The translations under genes were made by a program, and so were the position numbers. Shown in pieces: positions 23,471-33,879 of a stretch of 64,000 bases of DNA. How positions within the stretch are numbered: position 1 is the stretch's first letter; each line of letters starts with the position of its first letter. The notes under the pieces were generated by a model that saw only the letters and a program-made list of their open reading frames with translations, did not search any database and was not told where the DNA came from. The stretch spans positions 5,338,501 through 5,402,500 of the forward strand of contig OZ005698.1 in assembly GCA_963930775.1 (NCBI GenBank), written 5' to 3'. The stretch is from Cliona cf. orientalis. Taxonomy: Eukaryota; Porifera; Demospongiae; Clionaida; Clionaidae.

Positions 23471-25570
23471 GTGGATACGCTGTGTGCCGTTGCCAGTCGC
23501 TTCACCATACTGGTGGATACAAGTTTGGCCTCATTAATTTTAGATGGGGAACTGTGGAAGTCATCGCCGTCAGATCTTCGGCGATACCGAAGTGATATGC
23601 GCTTCGATAGAGAACCGGAAAGAAATAATCGGGACTTGCAAAGGTCCATCTTGGCCCATACATGGGCCCAGACGCTTAGGTGCAATAACGCGGACCTGCG
23701 GATGACGCCAACAGTGGCGGAGGAACTATCCGACGCCGGCCAGGTCAGTACTCTTCTAGCTCATATTACTTTACTTTATAATTCTCTTCTGTGCAGTATC
23801 GAGATGGTATGTGGGTTCCCTTTGAGACTTTTTTCCAATTGGAGGACGGGAGAATTATCGAGGACCATGAAATAATAGAAATCATCAAGGGGGTGAATGC
23901 CCAACTGAGAGAGGCGTTGGCCCAAGAAGTGCCATCTAAGAAATCCAACAAGTTCCCTCTGATAAATGCAATATCATCCTTTCGAGTGTATGGCAAGTAC
24001 GGCTTGGGCCTCCCCCGCTTTTTTATGATGTTAAGATATTTGCGGAGGGATGCATGCCTGGGGTAAAGGCGGCATTTCTTGCGACCAACGACTGCAAGTT
24101 TGCTCGGGTGGTCACTAGACCATTCGTACAGCAAATTTACTCTGACACAGTCTGCAACGTCTTGGGAGTATCCATGGTGCCGGAGGTGGTGTTGGCTGAG
24201 GAAGTCATTGAGGGGATGTAGGTTGACAAGAATATAATTATAACTATAGTATATATGTACCCGTATATTCTATACATGTAAACTTGTACATAATACCGGT
24301 ACGCTGTCTCAAGCGTTGTATCAACACAGAAGACCTCCGTCTCCGAGCGGTGGCTCACCTCTTCAACCCAGCTGTCTCAAGCGTTCCACACGATGGCTTT
24401 GTCGCTCTCCCCACGTCTAGAGGACCTGCCTCAAGACCTCGCGCATCTCCACCATCGTCGTCAGAATCTGAAGCACCACGTAGTAAGCCAAAAAGATCTA
24501 GAAGGTCTCCACCATCGTCATCGGAACCTGAAGAGTTCAAGAAGCCAAGGAGACGACCACGAAAGTACTCGTCATCACCTGCACAAGAGGTGCACGTGCG
24601 GAGAAGCAAGCGCCAGCGACAATCAGTACTACCGCAGCCGTCTCCACCTCCATCTCCATCAACATCTGGAGGGCGGCACGACAGCAAAGTGTACCTGCTG
24701 AAGAAGAATGCATCTGGCTCAGCAGCTGCCAGTGATGTCAACACACAGATGACATTCTTTGAACTGATGGGAATAGTGGAAACCATGCGGTCTGAAGTCA
24801 CTGACACACTGCCACAGATGCAAGAAATGGCGGAAATTGTTGCCACGGCGAACTCGCACAACTACTGTCGTACATTTGAGAAACAGATGGACTCTACCCA
24901 CAGCCAAACCTTGCCGAGATGATAGTATCGATGAATCGTGGGACGTATGTGCAGTGTAGTTGTGTCGCGCACCAGCAACTTACCGAAGATAAACCAAGGG
25001 ATTACAAGCGGAGGTTGAGGCAACTGCTTAGAACAACCATTCCACTACATAGTGATACCGGGATTCTGTTTGCCCAAGCACTGTTGGAGCTGATATTAGA
25101 TGAACTTGGGAAAACGAACTTCGTTGTACAAAAGTCCGGCAGTTTGGACAGTGTGAGTTACATGTTATGGGCAGAGGATACAGAGTACAACTTTAGAGGA
25201 TTTCTGGACTTCATAGTTCACTATGAATCTAACACCATAGCCAACAGAATTCTAATTATAATGGGTGAGGTGCAATCGACCAGAGATGCAGCTATCCAGA
25301 ATGCCATTTATGCAGTAGGGAACCTGGCAAAAATGCCACGAAAGGAACTGCTGGTACTGACATTTTTTAAGAACAAAGCAGCAACTACGTCTGTAGCACG
25401 CTTGAGGGATGGGTCTCCTTCCTCTAGCTACCCCAGCACTGACAGAGGCTTTGGGGGTTGTTACCCTCAAGTATTATGTTTCACCCCACCTGATGGACTT
25501 GACTCAAGTGAAAGGTGTCCAGGACCTGGCATACCGATTGAACCTGTATACCAATACTTCAACCTTTTGA
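23471..25570 (+). CDS. Unrecognised multi-exon element protein with a PD-(D/E)xK-like region
   Basis: Exon a (to 23743) and exon b (from 23797) are joined across a 53-nt intron, giving EELSDAGQ-YRDGMWVPFET. Exon b runs to about 24216 (donor GTAGGT). The next coding stretch (about 24300-24920) has a Ser/Pro/Arg-rich, nuclear-type linker, then FFELMGIVETM. The last stretch (24900-25570) has DFIVHYESN, then IIMGEVQSTRDAAIQNAIYA, a D...E-x-Q pattern like restriction-endonuclease-fold nucleases, and ends QDLAYRLNLYTNTSTF and TGA. Three one-base frame changes are needed: in T6 at 24019-24024, near 24885, and in G5 at 25453-25457. Two of the three fall in homopolymers and could be sequencing errors. 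The nuclease idea is weak inference. Confidence 0.45.
23744..23796 (+). other. 53-nt intron
   Basis: CAG|GTCAGT to TGTGCAG|TATCGA, with phase 0 kept. Introns this short are common in sponges. Confidence 0.65.
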
Positions 25571-25652
25571 GTCATGAATTACATATGAGATGTGTGATTT
25601 CATCTGGTGGTGGGTGGGGTGCATGCATGCAGTGTTCTTCTAGGACAGTTTT

Positions 25653-25676
25653 GGGGGGGGGGGGGGGGGGGGGGTC
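25653..25676. repeat. Poly-G run
   Basis: A G run of about 24 located about 80 bp after the gene at 23.5-25.57 kb. Confidence 0.9.
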
Positions 25677-25679
25677 CTG

Positions 25680-26244
25680 ACCCCCAAGAAGACGGCATGG
25701 AGGACAATAAGGTGTACTCCACAAATACAATTTTTTAGTAGAATTAGTACAGAGGGTGACAGCTAGGGCTATGGTGCTCAAACTGAAGAAGGTGCGAGAG
25801 GTACAATGATACGCATCTGACGTGCTAACTAGACTACACGTAATTTTATGCTTAAGCCACGAAAATCAAATCTTCCATGATATTCAGTGAATTTTGTAAC
25901 AAGTTCAAGAGAAGGATGTGGAGCTATCTTTTCTGAGAGAAGAGCCATCTACAACCACAGACAATCACAACACATCTGCTAGCAGGCCAGGCAGCTAAGC
26001 AAACAGCCCTCTGAGGGATGCCAGAGCAGGCGAGACAATTCCAGTCCCACTCAACCCTCAGGAGCTGATCCTCCCCCACGAAAAGAGAGAAACAGAGCAA
26101 CAGCTAAGGTGGCTTCGATCAGAAGTCAAAGAACAAGAAGATAAACTACAGAAGCTGAGAGGGCTAACAATAAACAATATTTTTAATTTGTTGCTGCTGA
26201 ATTGAGGCATTTCCTAGCAGCGGGAAAAGAACTCCACAAAAAGA
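25680..26244. other. Stretch inside composite element copy 2, no gene recognised
   Basis: A weak Glu/Gln-rich frame around 26080-26170 (EQLRWLRSEVKEQEDKLQKL) looks like a coiled-coil fragment but is flanked by stops. Confidence 0.4.
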
Positions 26245-27048
26245 GGATATCCTCTCCTCCCTCCACCCTCCAACCGTCGTCTCCACAAGTACCTACCCCA
26301 GCACTCATGCACACACATACACGACAATGACAGGTTATAGGTTTAGATACAGAATTTTTTTGGTTTATGACGATAAAAAAATAAACAGGGTAACCATTCT
26401 GGGATACCTCGTGTATGCCTTTTAGCGCAAGTTACTCAAAACGATGACAGATAGTGCAAAACTTTATTTAGAAATGTAATTAAACCACAACGGACAGATA
26501 ATGAGAGGACTGACATGAAGACAAAGTACACAGGGGTTACATGAGGAGATTACCACAATGGCATCCCTTATGATGAAGCAATGGATCAAGGGAAAAATTT
26601 GTTGAAGGATACCATTGTGGTAGGGCATAACATCCGAGTGATGAAAGAGCCTTGTGTTTCAAACTTGGCAATGTAGCCCACCGGGTCATTGACACAGCAA
26701 CCAACACTGCACTAAACGATCTTCTTGTTAAATAACATATCTGTATGGTACCTACTAGTATTGTCGCCATCAATTTAATTTTGATAAGTGCAGCATCAGC
26801 TAAACGTAGCGTAGATTACTGAGATTTTTTTTACTTGCTCCATAATTTTTTAAATATGAAGTGTGGACAGATATTGTAAAAGAATGTGATATCAAAGTAG
26901 CCGGGTACACGTTTGACGACAAGAAAATGACTCCGAAGAGAATAGTAGCATCCTCTATCATAACCTTGTTCAGATGCAGGATATGTAGTTTAATACACCT
27001 CATATTGCACAGTGAGTCATGCATTCAGAGGGAATGCAGGTGATAGGT
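26245..27048 (+). repeat. Long direct repeat, copy of 13850-14683
   Basis: Carries an exonuclease motif II fragment at about 26478-26735, also broken by the same in-frame TGA as the 14.1-kb copy. A 60-codon plus-strand frame at 26861-27043 is a remnant. Confidence 0.8.
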
Positions 27049-27890
27049 GTGACAGAAAACTTAGAATTAGGATGCCTCTTCTCAGGGGCGGATCTAGGGA
27101 GGGTGAGAGGTGGCAACAACTTGAGAGCATAACGCATTTGATGCTCTCATCAGATTTCAAGTTGTTGAAGAAGGGATCTGAAGTTCCTGTGAAGGGAGCA
27201 GAGAAAACAATATAGCAAAAAGAAATCGGCGCTAAACCAAATATTGATGAGTATTGTGTTACTTTAGTGATACTGGCCCGTAAGCACAATGTCATTGACA
27301 GCATATTATATGACTGCAGAAGAGAACCAAATAAAGTTTATTTTGTTCAAACTTCTTCATTGGCTTTTTCACGCAAGAGAAAAGGTATAGAATACTTGCA
27401 CCAAGACCCGGTAAAGAGATTCTATTGACATGTCAAAGATCATGAAAAAGATACACGCCCTCCAGTTTGTCAAGATGAGAGAGCTGCCTCCAGAAAAGTG
27501 GCTGGAAGATAAGAGGAAGCCTTTAGTCACTAATATTTTTACATGGTTACAGGGATACACATCAGTATGTTCCACTGACTTGATCTATGAATTTTCAACC
27601 ACACGATAAATTTGCTCAAATAGTGTAAATTGTAAGTACTGTGGCTATTTAAGAATGAGGACTAACATTAATTTTTATAAATAACTCCAGGGGGGAGGGG
27701 GTTGGGGGCACATGAGCACAAGATTTAGAAGTTTAATGGCCCTTGATGATCCAGGGTATAGCATATCAGGGTACTGTAGCTGACTCAGTGAGCCAGCATA
27801 TGTAGTCATATCATAGTGAATTGTTCCCCTCAGAGCATCTATATAGACAATAATAGCAAAAGGCAGTAGTTTATATACGTCAATTCTAGG
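27049..27890. other. Intronic stretch, no gene seen
   Basis: At about 27083 is CAGGGGCGGATCTAGGGAGG, which looks like the left end of a hAT-type short element; no right end is visible. Other ORFs are short and unrecognised. Confidence 0.4.
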
Positions 27891-27929
27891 CAAAAATGCA
27901 TATGGCTATTTATCATTGCCCAAGTACAT

Positions 27930-29259
27930 CCAGACCTACGAATCGCATCCAGTCACGATTGGCAAAGCTTAGAATTATTGACAATGTTCATGCTACAACA
28001 CTGCAGATGTCAAGTGACATCTTTTCTCTTCCAAAATTGATTACCCCAGTGGGTTTGTGTGTCCAAAATGTGGTGACCAACCAAGAAGTGTGGTTTGTGA
28101 TGCAACGTCTTTAGCCTTTCGCCGTCAGCTGTTGCCAACTGAAGACGTATCAACATGTACAGATGATTGTACACTACTACAAGGATGGTATGCATAATTA
28201 TATAAGATTATACTTTTAGATTTATGTGTTCGTCATGATACATTGTAGCTCATTTTATTTTTATCTTCATGCAGCTCTATTCATGACTGAGTATTCATTG
28301 ATGACCACAAATGTCATCAGTTGTTGAAAAACTATGCTTCCACTGCTACTGATGACAATATACTTGCATGTTATCTTACTTCACAGATTTGGACCATCTA
28401 TTAACGTGCTTAGAAGAACATTGTCCTGTTCTTGCAAATCTTATAATCCATATGGAAAAGCCTATTCCTTGCCCATCTGTTCGTTCCAGCTTACTCTCTA
28501 ATTTGTCAACTATGTCTCCTGTCTGTGCTCTTCTGACTCCAATTCCACACGTAATCAATCTTATAAATGATCTCTGTAATGGATTAGAAGCGAAAAAATT
28601 TCCTAACAGTGGCAGCTCTTGCAGGATAATTCGCCCATTTTGCATGATTTACTCTGCAAAATTGGACCAGAAATACATTGCTCCCATTAGAATATTGGCC
28701 TTTAGTAATTGGTTCACAAAGTACAGCTACCATTTGTGTCCACTCCTTTGCATCCTTGTGTTCCAGCATCAGTCTCAGCACAAACCAAGGGTAGCAAATC
28801 CTACTTTCCATATTTGCCTGTGTTACGGAAGCGTCAAAGGTACAAGTCTGACAAGCAAAGGGATACATCGTGTTGTACCATGGTCATCCATCTCTCTTAC
28901 CTGGAATATTCACGGTATTCTGCCCCCATGGTAAGTAAGTGAAAATTACTACTTGTTTATGACAATACCATATGCTTGCCTAGGTATATGCTATGGTTTT
29001 GAGCTAATGCTCTCTCATGAATCACCAAATATACCTTTCACTATATTCTGTACTCGATTTATAGCAGGTAAATAGCATAATGATTACCATCAGATTCTTT
29101 ACGCTGACATACTCATCAAGGTTTATTGTATAGCACCCCAGTACATTGTGTATGATAATTCCTGTGGACTACACACGTACTGTCTTAACAGAGATCCCAA
29201 ATATTTTTTTAAAACATTCAAGTTTTTCGTTGACAGATTTTACTGGATTAACCACAGAG
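27930..29259 (+). pseudogene. Decayed KDZ/HMGXB3-like transposase gene with intact splice sites
   Basis: Pieces read FVCPKCGDQPRSVVCDATSL (28038-28190 region), YHGHPSLLPGIFTVFCPHG (up to 28930), GICYGFELMLSHESP (28984-29067), and IVYDNSCGLHTYCLNRDPKY with FFVDRFYW (29134-29259). The last three are joined by GT-AG introns in matching phase. The signature YDN-x-C-x-LH-x-YCLNR-P with VDRF-x-W matches the transposase core of the Kyakuja-Dileera-Zisupton group, to which HMGXB3-like proteins belong. Frame changes near 28880, between 28200 and 28740, and after 29259 show decay. It is antisense to Piwi. Confidence 0.55.
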
Positions 29260-29469
29260 GTAAATCTAGCTGGAAAGAATGGTCTTGTAAACATAGTATC
29301 AATGTCAGGAGACAACAAATTCTCATGCTTAATGTCAATAACCAGTGCTATAACAGCGATTGAAGTAGGTGTGGGACGAAGTCCCCAAGTGATGTGCCGT
29401 AAGTCGTCACTTAACCTTCCCAAGAAATTAGGGGAGTTGACAATAATTCCTGGTACTGATACATAACAA

Positions 29470-30323
29470 ATGTAATTTTGTAGGATGTAGTAGGGCGTAT
29501 AACATAGACTACTACCCTTCACTTAGTCATTAGAACACAGAAGTTAATGAATAGGCAAACTCCAGTATCTCAATGTTGAAAAGTCAACTATCCTACATGA
29601 ATGAAAAAAACTTTTTTAATCCATTTGAAACTATTTTTATGGCAGAGGAATCAAGCAAAGGTTAAGTGGTATGTGTATTGATGTGTAAGATGATAATTAT
29701 ATATTCTGGTATGCCCAGCATTGTATCATAATTAATTTTATCTCAAAACATTTTTGAGGTTGCATATTCATGTATTAATTTTTGTGACCTCTGTGGTGTG
29801 CCGCACAAAAGTAGTAGATCGTGTCAGGATCATGTGTAAAATGTTATCGTCTAAATTAGATTGACACAATCACAAACTACAGCAATTAGACTTAGCTCCT
29901 GTAAGCCCTGAACAGGTATGTCCTGCCTCTATAGCTAACCCTGCACAACCAAGTATTTAATAAGCCAACAACAGTCACTAGAGGAGAAACTCAAATCAGA
30001 ATACAATTGGAAAGTTACCAAATCTATGGAATGTCCTTGTCGGGGTGCTGGTCCCATTACCAAGTACTTCAACTTCAGTGATAGAGACAAGCTTGCCCCC
30101 AATGCTCTCCCACTGCCAAGAGTTCTCTTACAACAGCAGCATCAAAGGTGCACCCACTCTCCACCACTCCTCCTACTATCATTTTATCCTCCCTCCCTTG
30201 TATTATAGGTCGCACCATATCCACTGCGGTATGTGCCTTTTCCAAATTCCCAAATTTTACACCATCCTCGGGGGTCAGCAGGCCTCTGCAGTAGCAGCAT
30301 ACCAACATTACTATACCCAAACC
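29470..30323. other. Intronic stretch, no gene seen
   Basis: A short plus-strand frame at 30045-30200 (Ser/His/Pro-rich) has no recognised family. Nothing else is supported. Confidence 0.4.
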
Positions 30324-30489
30324 CGCAGCACCACGCCCATCCCACTCTCTTCGTCATAGCTGGCACTTAGATATCACTCCCAACAGAAATTTCAGCCTTA
30401 GTACACCGCAGCACCACGCCCATCCCACTCTCTTCATCATAGCTGGCACTTAGATATCACTCCCAACAGAAATTTCAGCCTTAGTACAC
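30324..30489. repeat. 83-bp tandem duplication
   Basis: Two copies, nearly identical, begin CGCAGCACCACGCCCATCCC at 30324 and 30407. One G-to-A change in the first 30 bases is visible. Confidence 0.95.
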
Positions 30490-31700
30490 CGTGGCAATCT
30501 AAAATGGAGGTAAGGATCTGACCATTTCTGTGCATGTTTATTTTAATAATTTAGTAATCGCATTTGATATTATATATTAATATATTGGTGCACTGGCTTG
30601 CTTTGTCTATACTTGTGTAGCTATATTTCCATTGTCTTCACTTGCAGACCCCTGGTTGCACACCAGCCTCCCCCCATAACTAAAATCTCTTAGTAGGTCG
30701 AGAGATTCTCCCTCATTGCAGCTATTCTATGCATGCGCTTCCATGACAAGCACCAGAGAGCATTGGGCATACCAAATCACTGTAGGAATGGAATTATGAT
30801 GGATAAAGTACGACCATTAATTCCATCGTGAAGTATTGATCCAGAGAGACCTAAACTGGTCAGTAACCAACGCGCAACTCTACAAGATCTTTACTGGCTG
30901 AGCAAGGTCTATCTCCCGGTGTACATTCTGCCTCCAAGATGATCACACCGTAGCTTCCTGCCCCACAATCCGAACCAACTGGTCTTTGGATGGTTTCCAG
31001 ATTTCCAGTTTTGATGTAAAAACTGATAAATGTAGTCTTGCAGACCTAGCACTTTCAAGTACCTATCAGTATAATTAAGTATGATTCCAGCAAATTTAAT
31101 TCCCGATATGATAATAATACTAGCATTAGCAGCTGCATTATGTTCAGGTCTGAAGAGCAGATTGATAAAGTTATTGATAATTATTGGACTGTAATGGCTG
31201 CTAAGAAAATAAGAATGCAGCCAAGTTAATAGGAATGTGCACATTTAGAGTTGGGCCCGTTCTCTTTCACCACCTCTGTGTTCCTTGAAAGGAAGTAAAA
31301 ATAAAATGCTATACTATGTCATTGTTATCCCTTCCCCAAAAAGAGAGATTAGGAATATCAGAGATGTTACCAACTGAACACTCAGTTCTTGCTGTCAAAA
31401 TGTTATTGCACGCTTAAGATAGGCAGAGAAGTTACTTCAAAGTTATTGTAATTGTGATAGAAGTCTAGCACTTTCAAACACAGCTCTGTATTTACGCATC
31501 CACACAGGCAGACAGAAGCCACTTTTAGCATTGAATAGTAGGCCTTTTGCTGTATTTTCATGTAGCTATAGATGAAGCACCCATGAATCTCGAGGCATAA
31601 CCACAGCCACCCAGCAGTCCCAGCAGTTTCTATCCCTCTCCGCCCAGCCGCTCAAACTTGGGATGTGTGGGGCTGGGAACAAGACTATGACCTATTTGTG
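30490..31700. other. Intronic stretch, no gene seen
   Basis: A minus-strand ORF at 30909-31244 is hydrophobic but unrecognised and has no supporting splice sites. Probably non-coding. Confidence 0.4.
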
Positions 31701-31769
31701 GTATGGATGGTGCCATGGTGCAGTGGCCGACAATCACAGCGTTAACCACGGCATTGCTCAGAAATCTGC

Positions 31770-32300
31770 TCCCTCACGTACTCCTCGGTTGATCAGGCTG
31801 CAATCATCATGTCTCAGTTGGGGCCTGACGCACTCTTAGCCAAAATAGATATCGCTTATGCTTACAGGAACGTTCCCGTGCATCCTTCCGATCACCGCCT
31901 ACTAGCCATGCAATGGGATGGCTCCATCTTTATCGATACTGTACTCCCCTTTGGCCTCCGCTCCGCCCCGAAGATTTTCTCGGCCTTAGCTGACACACTG
32001 GAGTGGATTTTCCGGCACAACGAAGTCTCCCACGTACTGCACTACTTTGACGATTTTTTCACAGCCGGAACAGCGCACAGCTCACAGTGTAAAAGCGATT
32101 TAGACAAAATCATTCAGTTATGCGAAAAACTCGGCTTCCCTCTATATAACTGCCGATAAAATCGAAGGCCCATCATCACATTCGTCTTTCTCGGCATTTT
32201 GTTGGACTCGGAAATGAGATTGCCCGAGCAAAAGCTGAGCAACCTAACCACCATGGTCTTGCTATGGCTGGACAAATCGGTATATACCCACTCCTCATTG
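31770..32300 (+). pseudogene. Reverse transcriptase of the Ngaro/DIRS-like element
   Basis: The reading is ALLAKIDIAYAYRNVPVHP (motif A, catalytic Asp), LPFGLRSAPKIFSALAD (motif B) and LHYFDDFF (motif C, the YxDDF box), then after a one-base shift FVFLGILLDSEMRLPEQKL. The upstream region HSVNHGIA belongs to the same domain in a different frame. The catalytic residues are still present, but the frame is not continuous. Confidence 0.8.
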
Positions 32301-32870
32301 GCCACCTAGCATATGCCACTCAAGTCATACCAGAAAGGAGGCCATTCCTCCGCAGAATGATCGATTTAGCCTCTTCTTTCAAACATCTAGACCACCTCAT
32401 CCACCTGAACGCCGAATTTGAATCCGACCTGATGTGGTGCCACCTGTTTCTGCATACATGGAATGGCATCTCATGCCTGCACATCCATACTCGATCCCCT
32501 CTCGATATCGAGTTCTACACTGACGCCTCTGGTAGCTGGGGTTGCGGAGCCTTCTATCATCCATTCTGGCTGCAGCTGCAGTGGCCAAAATTTTGGCATC
32601 AATATCACATCACAGTCAAGGAATTGCTACTTATCGTTCTCGCTGTTGCTATTTGGGGCCAATATTGGTCCAGAAAGCATATTTTGTGCAGATGCGATAA
32701 CATGGCGGTAGTCAATATCCTATACTCGTGGTCTAGCAAAGACAACGCGATCATGCATTTGATCAGATCCCTGCATTTTTTCTTAGCGCACTGGAACATC
32801 AAGGTTAACAGCCTCTCATATCAGAGGAAAATCCCATGTCTTAGCAGATGCTCTCTCCCGTAACTCCATG
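32300..32870 (+). pseudogene. Connection and RNase H region of the Ngaro/DIRS-like element
   Basis: The frame reads RRPFLRRMIDLASSF, then IEFYTDASGSWGCGAFYH (first RNase H Asp), HITVKELLLIVLAVAIWG (Glu) and CRCDNMAVVNIL (second Asp). The end GKSHVLADALSRN is in a shifted frame (near 32830-32870). Confidence 0.8.
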
Positions 32871-32989
32871 CAGGTATTCCACAATCAAGCTCCTACAGCT
32901 CTCAAGCAGGGGTCTACCATCCCACTGATACTCCAAGAGTTGCTGATAACGGAGAGACCAGACTGGTGCTCGCAAAGTTGGAAGCGGAA

Positions 32990-33345
32990 GCTCAGAACCT
33001 TCTTGTCAACGGTATAGCCCCCAGCACCAACAAAGTCCATTCATCGGCTAAGATAGCATTCCTACAATTGTGTCAGACTGAATCTCAGCCCGCTCCCAGC
33101 TTCAGAACACACCCTGATTCTCTTTAATCAATCTCTAGCAGCCGCCGGAATCGATCCACAATTCTACAAAGGTCACTCTTTTCGAATAGGAGCTGCTACA
33201 ACAGCATCGGCCTTGGGAATTCAAGACACCCTCATTCAGAAGATAGGTAGATGGACAAGTGATGCGTTCAGACTATATATCCGAGCCCCACCTCAGAAAC
33301 TCAGCCAGGTCTGCCACATTCTGGCCCAGCATCCCACTAACCGTT
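32990..33345 (+). pseudogene. Tyrosine recombinase remnant with internal deletion
   Basis: The N-terminal line NGIAPSTNKVHSSAKIAFLQ is followed after only about 30 codons by GHSFRIGAATTASALGI, IGRWTSDAFRLYIR and the stop near 33346. The HxxR motif and the nucleophile Tyr are present. The middle of the domain, including the first catalytic Arg, is missing. Confidence 0.7.
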
Positions 33346-33449
33346 GAATTGAACTATGAATTATTGTGCATTCCATACTCACTTTGGTTCAATCATTGTC
33401 TTATATTGGTGTATTTTGACAATTGTTTTTGGGAGGTTGTACGGTTGGG

Positions 33450-33464
33450 GGGGGGGGGGGGGGG
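33450..33464. repeat. Poly-G run
   Basis: A G run of about 15 just right of the recombinase remnant. Confidence 0.9.
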
Positions 33465-33701
33465 TTCAGTACGGGGAGGAGGAAGGAAGTTTTCACAGGC
33501 TAGAGCAGAACGAAAATCTTTGGGAGATCACAACCCCCACAAAAATTATTTTCAATATTCTCCTCAGGGGGTAAGCCTAAAGGGGGTGGACAACCCAGAT
33601 TGTTACTACAGAATATTATCCAATTAAGAGAAACAGCCCTCTACCAGTAACCATGACAACCAAAGGCGTGGCTACGCCAATATGTGCTATGGGTCCAGTA
33701 G

Positions 33702-33872
33702 GGATCTTTTATGGGGGCAGCCCCCCGCTATTATAGTCAAGAATACGCCTCCTCCACTGGCAATTGTTATCAAGGAGCAGACTCCTTCAATTACATGACC
33801 TCTAGAGAGGAGCGGCAGCTTCCGCTCACATGCATATGGCGAGGTCAGTTATAATTACGGAGGGGCAGCCTC
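33702..33872. repeat. Four successive small hairpins with a CAG-type loop
   Basis: Within about 170 bp the plus strand contains four palindromes centred on CAG: GGGGGCAGCCCCC (about 33713), AAGGAGCAGACTCCTT (about 33773), GAGCGGCAGCTTCCGCTC (about 33810) and GGAGGGGCAGCCTCCTCC (about 33862). The stems differ in sequence but the loop is shared, so base-pairing rather than sequence is conserved. They could be protein or structure signals of the neighbouring retroelement. Confidence 0.7.
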
Positions 33873-33879
33873 CTCCGTG

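Larger units (their letters stand above)
20354..27048 (+). mobile_element. Composite element, long copy 2
   Basis: The left end (GCCCGCATAGTTTAC from about 20364) matches 12196, and the right end matches 14683. Inside are, in order, a start region resembling the exonuclease N-terminus, an inserted 0.4-kb repeat at 21.03 kb, an ORF ending in FLDFMDERGSSS at 22.6 kb, a multi-exon gene at 23.47-25.57 kb, and an exonuclease fragment at 26.5 kb. Copy 1 lacks the middle. The left end lies only about 80 bp right of the DUF7869 transposon. That all parts belong to one element is inference from their order in both copies. Confidence 0.45.
31700..33345 (+). mobile_element. Decayed tyrosine-recombinase retrotransposon (Ngaro/DIRS-like)
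   Basis: Order of domains: reverse transcriptase (31770-32300), RNase H (32480-32870) and a tyrosine recombinase remnant (about 32990-33345). This order, with no methyltransferase between RNase H and the recombinase, is that of Ngaro-type elements. Several frame changes (near 31760, 32157, 32310 and 32815) and an internal recombinase deletion make it inactive. No split direct repeats were recognised. It is antisense to Piwi. Confidence 0.75.

Noticed and set aside
24355-24861. 168-codon minus-strand ORF rich in Asp, Gly and Leu
   Set aside because: It is the antisense shadow of the Ser/Pro/Arg-rich linker of the plus-strand gene at 23.5-25.6 kb.
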